Program-made: the position numbers and the translations under genes
Notes under the pieces: model-generated
What the model was told of the DNA's origin: nothing
Databases searched by the model: none
What the model saw: only the letters and a program-made list of their open reading frames with translations
Shown here: positions 57,539 to 64,000 of the stretch, in pieces
Numbering within the stretch: the first letter of the stretch is position 1
How the letters are laid out: every line of letters starts with the position of its first letter
Origin: Phoronis australis
Taxonomy: Eukaryota; Phoronida; Phoronidae
Length of the DNA: 64,000 nt
Assembly: GCA_002633005.1 (NCBI GenBank)
Contig: NMRA01000375.1
Span: 269,161 to 333,160, forward strand
Reading direction: 5' to 3'

Positions 57539-57998
57539 TTGAATATCTTGAGCCTGAAAGTCACTAAAACCATCAATGTAATGACCTTAAACCCATTGCA
57601 GATGAGAAAATTTTATTAAAATCCTCCACTTAACTACGAATCATTTAACCTTGAATGTTTCAAACGCAACATTATAATTTTGGTAATATAATCATTATGC
57701 ATGTGTCATTATATGAGAAGAAATTCATTATCATTGAAAACTGCAGACACTGATTTCTTGTGTCCCGGAATTGACCGAAAAAAATGTGTCACTTAACTGA
57801 AAATGGTTTTAGTGACACATAACTTCAACCATGACCAACAAAGTCTATTGTGTATTACCTTTTAAAGTTAACTGTAATAAGGAATATACTTTTTGGCATT
57901 TAAAGTGCCTTCATTTAATATTCTGGGGCCAGTTAAAAGTCGGAATTTAGGATTCGCAATCACATGTTTTTGACATTTGGGACCCCCTCAGTTCAGGT
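55498..57998. mobile_element. Long-TIR element E, alpha copy, both ends present
   Basis: 2.5 kb. The left end ACCTGAACTGAGGGGG is matched by the inverted CCCCCTCAGTTCAGGT at the right. The inverted arms run about 600 bp each (55498-56070 and about 57340-57998) but have diverged considerably. A clear target duplication was not seen. Confidence 0.85.
56500..57110 (+). pseudogene. Decayed transposase-like gene in element E, alpha copy
   Basis: Same remnant as at 52380-52990, in places better preserved: ISESVTHVIASAHAFITTLI then PLPYLRNVL is open here, followed after a shift by SDGAGTQYKN (56631-56660), DDFGLDTEW (56687) and IPGIKFCYISVDDI (from 56835). The Asp of SDGAG is a candidate catalytic residue by analogy with DDE enzymes; this is inference. 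Confidence 0.65.
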
Positions 57999-58494
57999 GT
58001 AACAACACCAACATGGAAATGAATGGATCTTATCTCAACTTGCCTATGTTTCACTGGACTGTTTGTTGTGTCCGGCAGACTTGTCAAACGAATCAGACAC
58101 TGCTAAAGAATGTCTTGGATGAATATACACGCAATGCAAATGACACAAATTCATCACTGGAAAATTACTGAATTGAGGATAAAGATGAAGAACAGAGGCT
58201 TGATCGATGACTTCAGCGGAATACCAAATTTTGACTGACCCACTATCTAAGAAAGCAGTCAACCACATATTCAGCAGACACATTTCTGGCTTCTTGTGAC
58301 AAAATAGATCACAAGACTTTCACTGTGACTTATGCCGCATAAGTAATTATACTTTAATCGGAGTTAAACAACGATAGCTGTGCAGACCAGATTTAATAAA
58401 TAGCTTTCAACATTTTTTTACATCATAATAGCTTGGATTAGGTGTGATTAGTAATGAAGGTTTGGTAGGACTTTACAAAAATGTGCAAAAGTCA

Positions 58495-58582
58495 GATATA
58501 GCGAGCCCACATTTTAAGAACCGGTTTGATGCCCGTTATTCTGTGGAGAAAACAGGTTCTCAAAGTGCAGGCACATTATATC
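58495..58582. repeat. Hairpin repeat, copy 2
   Basis: Reads CCACATTTTAAGAACCGGTT, loop GATGCCCGTTATTCTGTGGA, then AAACAGGTTCTCAAAGTGCA. It matches 10430-10517 in both arms and loop. Confidence 0.75.
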
Positions 58583-59477
58583 CGACTATTACCCAAAAAT
58601 CTCCAAATGACTAACTTCAGAACATCGTCTCTTAGAAGTGACTGATCGAATTATTGTGAAACTTTATGACATTATTTTATGCCTGTTCTCCAAATCGCTG
58701 TCAAGAAGTGTTTTTGAAATGTTCCACTTCTGCATGAGACGCTCGGAAAAAATGTGACTCGCGCAGTTTATGGGAAAATGGTATAAGTTGCATTAAACGA
58801 AAACGAAATAATTAGAAAACTAACAGCATTTTTGAGGTTTTACCATGAATAAAAAATTGTCCATGATGTTGATAATATTATTTCACGAGGAATGTACTTT
58901 CTTTTTTGCTAAATTTATCTAAAAAGGCAGTTACATGGCCCGGTTTATGGTAAATTAATGAAGTCAAAAGTTAAATTCTATAGGCTTTCCACTTTAACAA
59001 ATTGTATACTTCTACTGAGCTTGCATTGACTTGTGTATAAGGTCCTGAATAATGGAGCGAGAACACCCTGCAGTAGCTGATGACTCATCACCAGTGATGA
59101 CTCGGTTGGAATCGTTTGAATATGCCATGAATTTGCATTTCTGCAGCTACGAAAACCAACCTGTTGAGAAATTGTTCTGAAAAATGCAGTGTAGGCATTG
59201 CCTTAATAAAATAAAGTTTGTGATGACATATATGCTGTTGTATGTTTAATAAAATGGTTAAAACTCGCTCGTTTCAGTTGTTATCAAAGCTGTAGTCGAT
59301 GCGACCAGTGGCGGATTGTGAAAACCAATTCGCAGAAATTTGCACTACCAGTATTTTAACAGATGTTAAGTTTCCGTTTGCACACGTTCTGTTCACATTT
59401 AATTCTTCAAAATTTGCCTGCTGGTTATCTGCTTAGTTGTGATCTCAACATAACTGGTCTCCTTCATGTTGTTTCAG

Positions 59478-59521
59478 TTTGTCTACAGTCTTATTTGAAG
59501 TACAAGTCACTAGGAAACCAG
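59478..59521 (+). CDS. Weak exon candidate
   Basis: 44 nt between CATGTTGTTTCAG and a GTAAGA donor. Two phases are open (CLQSYLKYKSLGNQ or LSTVLFEVQVTRKP). No partner exon or family was recognised, so chance is quite possible. Confidence 0.2.
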
Positions 59522-61389
59522 GTAAGATAGGTGGCTTGTTTGGCAGTTCTGGAGAGTGTTCTGTAGACCTAGTTTCTCACAAGAAAAGCAAGATTTTACA
59601 AGACTTTTGCAAGACTTGCGAAATCACACTAATGAAACTCTTCAAGTGAATTTACTTAGCTGTGCCTTTTCTTACGGAGTTGAAAACACTTGGATGGCAA
59701 TGTGCTCGGTGCCAGGCAAATGGCTGTGTTTCATGTTAGGGTAATATATCTATGACATTTTGATGGCTGCCTGTTATTATGCGGAACATGTTAACGTCAG
59801 TCTTTGTGATATAAAAACACGCATCACTTTTTATTAATCTCCATCAAATAGGAAATAGCTGGCAATAATAGATTGTTTTTTAGTTCTGCACGCAAAATCT
59901 TTGTATACCATTAAGAGAATGTAATTAGGTTGAAGCCTCTATATGACTACATGATTAATGGTCTGTGCACCAGAAACAGTGACCAGCTGATAAAAGCCAC
60001 AGTTCTTACCAGCCAATGGCGCTCTCTCGTAAGATAGGGCCAGTGCATATGGAACGCTTCAAAGTTAACTCAGCGTGGCAATACAACCACAATTGAACGA
60101 ATCAGCAGCAAGTTAGTCAATGGCTCCCGTCTCAACGTAAGCTGCGAGTTTCGTTAACTTCCACGCGAGGCTGCCAACTGAAGTGGTTCCCCTCTATCTG
60201 CGCAGGCTCATTGTGGGGGACTCGTAGGCCATTTTTAGGGACGTTCCTTTGACTGCTTTCATCTACAGTTTGCAGACAGTATTCACAGTGTCTATAGTGT
60301 CCATGTAAACACCTAGCCAACAACAGCAGTAACTGTTAGTGGAACTATTTAGTTTTCATTCTCTCAGTGGTAGTTGTAAGTTATATATTCGAATTCGTTA
60401 GATAAATCTGTGTAACGTACGTGTCATCTGGGAGTTTCCTGTACAGTTACAATGAGCCATGGTTACCAGCTATAATTTGAAAACCAGTGCGATACCAATA
60501 CATTTAGATTCAATACTGACAGACGGAAGCATTGTTTGCAATAATGTGCCTATTTTTAGTTGCCTTCAAATCGTATCTCCAGCAATAGATTTTAGTGGAA
60601 GAAATGTTAGACTGGCAAATATACGCAGTGCAAAGTATGAGTGAAGATTAGATGCATGCTAAACGTTTGAGAAGTAAAATTTCTTTTTAAAAATTCAGGA
60701 ATTTGCATATAGCCTCATGGGCCTATATACGCACATATACCATTATAGTACAATATTTTTGCTCTTTCTAACCCTGTGTTTAGGTTACAAAGAACATTTT
60801 TTCTTGGGCACATTATTAGGTAGAAATTTCTCCTGTTCTGACAGCCATTTTGTGGACATTTCGTAAAGTGAACTTAACTTAGCTTGCAAATCCATTGCTC
60901 TTTTGAATGAACTCTAACATATTTTGCAATAATAGGAATTTGGTATTCTGTTAATATCTCCAATATTTGATTATTATGTTAATATCTCCAACATGTGGTT
61001 AGTGCACAGGTTTGATCCCTTTTTCTTTTTGAGTCACTAAATCCACTAAATCCTGGTTGCAATGTTTGTCCATATGTTTAATATCATTAACTGCAACAAC
61101 CCCCACTCTCCAGCTTAGGCAGTAAAGGCATGCTATTTCTGTGGTGTACTATGGGACCAAAAAACTTGTAGTTGAAACCTGTGCTCATTACATAAAGAAA
61201 AAATCACCTGCAACATCTATTTTGGCTTAGTGCTCAAAGTGTTTTGTAGAAAAGCCATAGAAAGGCACTCACATAAAGTTTTATATGTTGTTGCTTGTCT
61301 ACTGTGGGACAAGTACAGTACATGCTGAAAGTATGCGTACAAATTTACCCAAAATTCCCCAGCTTGATAACTTGACGGAAGCCGACCTC

Positions 61390-61565
61390 ATCACCAGATT
61401 AGGCTTCTTTCGTGATCGAGAATGAAGGGAAATCAATAGAAAAGTTGGTGAAATTAAAATTTTGCCGCCCTACTTGCTGGCAGTAATTTTTGCTGTTAAC
61501 AGAATTTCTCATTGCCATAATGAAAGGAAAAACGTCAGTTTGTTTAGTTTTGTCCTGCACCGTAT
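61390..61565. repeat. MITE-1 family copy e, diverged
   Basis: Contains TTTTTGCTGTTAACAGAATT, CATTGCCATAATG and TTTAGTTTTGTCCTGCAC, matching the right half of the family copy at 1648-1875. Confidence 0.5.
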
Positions 61566-62069
61566 CTAAATCATGACGGCCGAATTTTTTTAAAGTTTGG
61601 AGTTGAAAAATGTAGGGCACCACTGCAGCAATTTTAAAAACAACTAAAGACAAGAACCAACTATGCTAATTTTGGCGTAACTGACAAATCGCGGAAAATA
61701 GACGGGATGACATCTCACTTAATTCTAGCCACTGTTCTCGTGAGTGTACCAAAAGCTGGTTGTGTCGATTCACGTTGCACTTCCCCCGATGGATTTGAAC
61801 TAAAGCAATATTCAGTAAACACACTCCTATCACTGTGTGAACCGCTGACTCTGTGAACCATTTAACTGGGCCAATCTGCAAAATTTGTTCAGTCCATGTC
61901 AGCCATGGTGTGTTCACATTTGTGTTTCGCTTATTAAGCTGTTAGTGGTTAGAAAATTAAATGCGAGTGATAAGGCGTTCACTTCGCAGTCAATTGTTTC
62001 ACTACTCATGAAAATAAGTTCATTCCATATTAAAAATACTACGTGAATAAAAACATGGAGAAAAAATAG

Positions 62070-62440
62070 AAGCCTTTAAAATGTGGACATTCAGATGGAT
62101 GGCAAGAATCAGCTGGACAGAAAGAAAGACCAACAAAGATGTTTGTAGCTTGCTCAAAATTAAACCATCACTCCTAAATACAATCAAAACAAGAAAAATG
62201 AAGTACTTTGGTCACATTGAAGTTTAGACATGACACCATCTGCAAGAACATACCGGAAGGAAAAACAGAAGAGGTGAGAACAAGAGGTAGACAACGCAGA
62301 ATGTGGCTGGACGACATCAAGGACTGGACGAATCTATCACTACAAGAATGTTCCAGAAAGACAAAGAGCAGAGAAGAATGGCGGGTCATTTCAAGTCGAC
62401 CTCTAAAGAGATGACACCACATGATGATGATATGCCAGAC
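62070..62440 (+). mobile_element. LINE remnant, reverse transcriptase C-terminus
   Basis: One frame reads MARISWTERKTNKDVCSLLK and KMKYFGHIE; after a shift at about 62220 another reads GKTEEVRTRGRQRRMWLDDI then KDWTNLSLQECSRKTKSREE. The RMARISWTDRKTN, KMKYFGHI and GRQRRxWLDDIKDW order is the hallmark of the C-terminal tail of many animal non-LTR retrotransposon proteins. A GATGATGAT run follows the stop, a typical 3' tail. It is truncated and frameshifted. Confidence 0.85.
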
Positions 62441-62579
62441 AAAAATAATTGCTTAATCAGTTGTCAAAGTATTTTAACATTGTTGTGAATGCTCAAATTT
62501 TCTCAAAAATTTTTTATAGTAGTAAATACATCTTTTATCGACACGAAACAAAGCGACGAAGTATGTTTTTTGGTATTTT

Positions 62580-63640
62580 TGTATGCCCACGTATCTATAT
62601 GTGGGTACACTTTGCCATCATCTCTGTCTGTGTGTCCACGGCTGTATCTCCTAAACCCCTTGTAGTAACGACGATATTTGGCAGATCTGTTCCTGTGAAA
62701 CTGACTACTGGTGATGACGAGTTTCAGATGGGTCCGTCTACTGCTCTGCCCCTTAGTAGTAATTGTAGTCTTTTACATTAATTTTGCGTAGGAGTTCCAT
62801 GATGGATTTTTATGAAATAGGTTTCTATTAAGGAGACGACGATGTCTTCACGTTTTTGGAGGAATTAGACATGTTCTGCACTTCCTGGCAATTTTAAAAT
62901 ATTTCGAGTACATTTTTGACTTTTGCCTCTCTTTCTGTGAAACCACTCCAAGGATGAATATGAAAATTGTCATATGTGCTTCCGATAAGAAGACCGCTGC
63001 TGATACTGATTTTCGGACAGGTTCGACTACTCTGGCGACCTCTAGTGCCAATTTTTTGCATCCACAGCTGTCATCTCCATAATTCTTTGGAAGATCGTTG
63101 TGAAATATGGCAGATATGTTCCTCTTAGTGGCAGTTTTATATTAGCCTCTGAAATTTGGTTTGTATTAAAGAGATAACTAGACCTTTTCATTTTCAGACA
63201 GATTCGTCTTATTCTAAACCACCTAGTGGCCATTTTTATTATTTTGAGTTTGTTTTTTAGCATTTGCCTCTTAGTCCGCCTAATTGCTCAAAAGATCATT
63301 AGCAGTTGTGTTCCTGATGAAAATACCATGGCTGACTTACATTTTTGAACGGGTCTGGCACTTGTGAAATCATCCCCTAGTGGTGATTTTGTATTTTTTT
63401 TGAGACCAGAACTGTAGCTCCTGATTCCTTTGCAAGATATATGTGAACTTTTGCATGTGTTTTTTCTTGATATGTGATAATGGCTGCCTACAAGTTTTTG
63501 GATGGCTTTGACTTAGCCGCTGTGTCACCTAATGGCAATTTTCTAATGTGGGATGGATTCAACATATTCTGCCTCATGTAAGGACCATTTTCATGGTACT
63601 AAAAACACCATGAGAAGCAAACCGATTGCACTGCAGTCGA
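62580..63640. repeat. Degenerate tandem repeat, unit about 170-180 bp
   Basis: Recurring order of a CTGTATCTCC/CTGTCATCTCC motif, an ATATGGCAGATATGTTCCT-like motif, a TTCGTCTACT/GGTTCGACTACT motif and a CCCCTAGTGG(C/T) motif at about 62630, 62890-63060, 63060-63240, 63290 and 63410. Units are strongly diverged. Confidence 0.5.
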
Positions 63641-63802
63641 AGGCACTTTCAACTTCTTGCTTTGCTCTCCTTTAGAAATGGAAAAAGTAATGATTCGCTT
63701 ATCTTCTCTATTGTGTCATCAAGTTTTTGTCACTTCCATGATGCCTATCGCACTTGTGCTGCATCACGTCCCATGCTGATTAGTCACGTCTGCTTCTACA
63801 TG

Positions 63803-63945
63803 GGCGGCGCACCATAGGGGACTGGGGAGCTGTAGCCCCCTACTTTTCAGTGCTGCGCCGACTTTGGTCTATAAGTGGTGCACCACAGGGGTGCTGGGGG
63901 GAGCTTTGGCCCCCCACTTTTTTCAGTGCTGCACCGCCCATGTTC
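63803..63945. repeat. Two GC-rich hairpin units
   Basis: Two related units of about 75 bp, each with GGTGCACCA/GGCGCACCA, a G-run, GAGCT, a C-run and TTTTCAGTGCTGC. The second contains GGGGGGAGCTTTGGCCCCCC, a strong stem. Confidence 0.7.
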
Positions 63946-64000
63946 TATGGACTATTTTCGCTGGCTTGATGATGGGAAGGTGTCTCCATAGTAATGCTGG

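Larger units (their letters stand above)
57999..61380. other. Mostly unassigned; hairpin repeat and one exon candidate
   Basis: Apart from the hairpin repeat at 58495-58582 and the exon candidate at 59478-59521, only short frames are seen. The stretch 60000-60450 is locally less AT-rich and could be a promoter, without further support. Confidence 0.35.

Overview
The window is AT-rich, intron-rich eukaryotic DNA dominated by repeats. It looks like an invertebrate animal with a very polymorphic genome: GT-AG introns, a metazoan sugar kinase gene split into 13 or more coding exons, a heterotrimeric G-protein gamma subunit with a CaaL box, several families of DNA transposons and MITE-like repeats, and four places where two diverged copies of the same segment sit side by side next to an assembly gap. 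The species cannot be fixed from this sequence; a marine deuterostome or lophotrochozoan would fit.

Genes. (1) An apparently complete FGGY-type carbohydrate kinase gene (orthologue of animal FGGY, a pentulose kinase) lies on the minus strand, from the start codon at 18947 to the stop at 2385. All 13 exons could be placed with GT-AG sites and matching phases; the spliced frame is open for 543 codons, close to the roughly 550 residues known for the human protein. Exon 7, which carries the Gly-Thr-Ser phosphate-loop motif, is present twice (9828-10027 and 10549-10760) as two diverged but fully open versions with identical splice phases. These look like mutually exclusive alternative exons and are the most interesting biological feature here. 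Exon 6 is also present twice, but there an assembly n and near identity suggest two alleles. (2) A G-protein gamma subunit is on the plus strand (main exon 38594-38814). (3) Weakly supported exon candidates on the plus strand lie at 313-405 (possible last exon of a gene converging on FGGY), 33730-33786 and 59478-59521.

Mobile DNA. 14068-17560 is a 3.5 kb element with GGTCGGC-rich inverted ends inside an FGGY intron. 24101-27525 is a hAT-like element with a decayed TTF zinc finger; inside it sits a TACCGTA-type element (24546-26722), and inside that a 5'-truncated LINE (25357-26242). Related TACCGTA-type elements are at 27647-29247, 42419-44007 and ending at 48891. A 2.5 kb element with inverted ends of about 600 bp carries a decayed transposase-like gene and is present in two allelic copies (51374-53420 and 55498-57998). 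Two MITE-like families, a palindromic repeat, a small conserved hairpin repeat, minisatellites and another LINE remnant (62070-62440) account for much of the rest.

Assembly structure. 41097-42420 repeats as 44009-45332, and 47403-48450 plus 54070-57538 repeat as 48892-53420. The second case is best read as one haplotype contig (about 48771-53420) dropped into a gap inside an insertion carried by the other haplotype. These pairs give natural empty and filled sites for three insertions.
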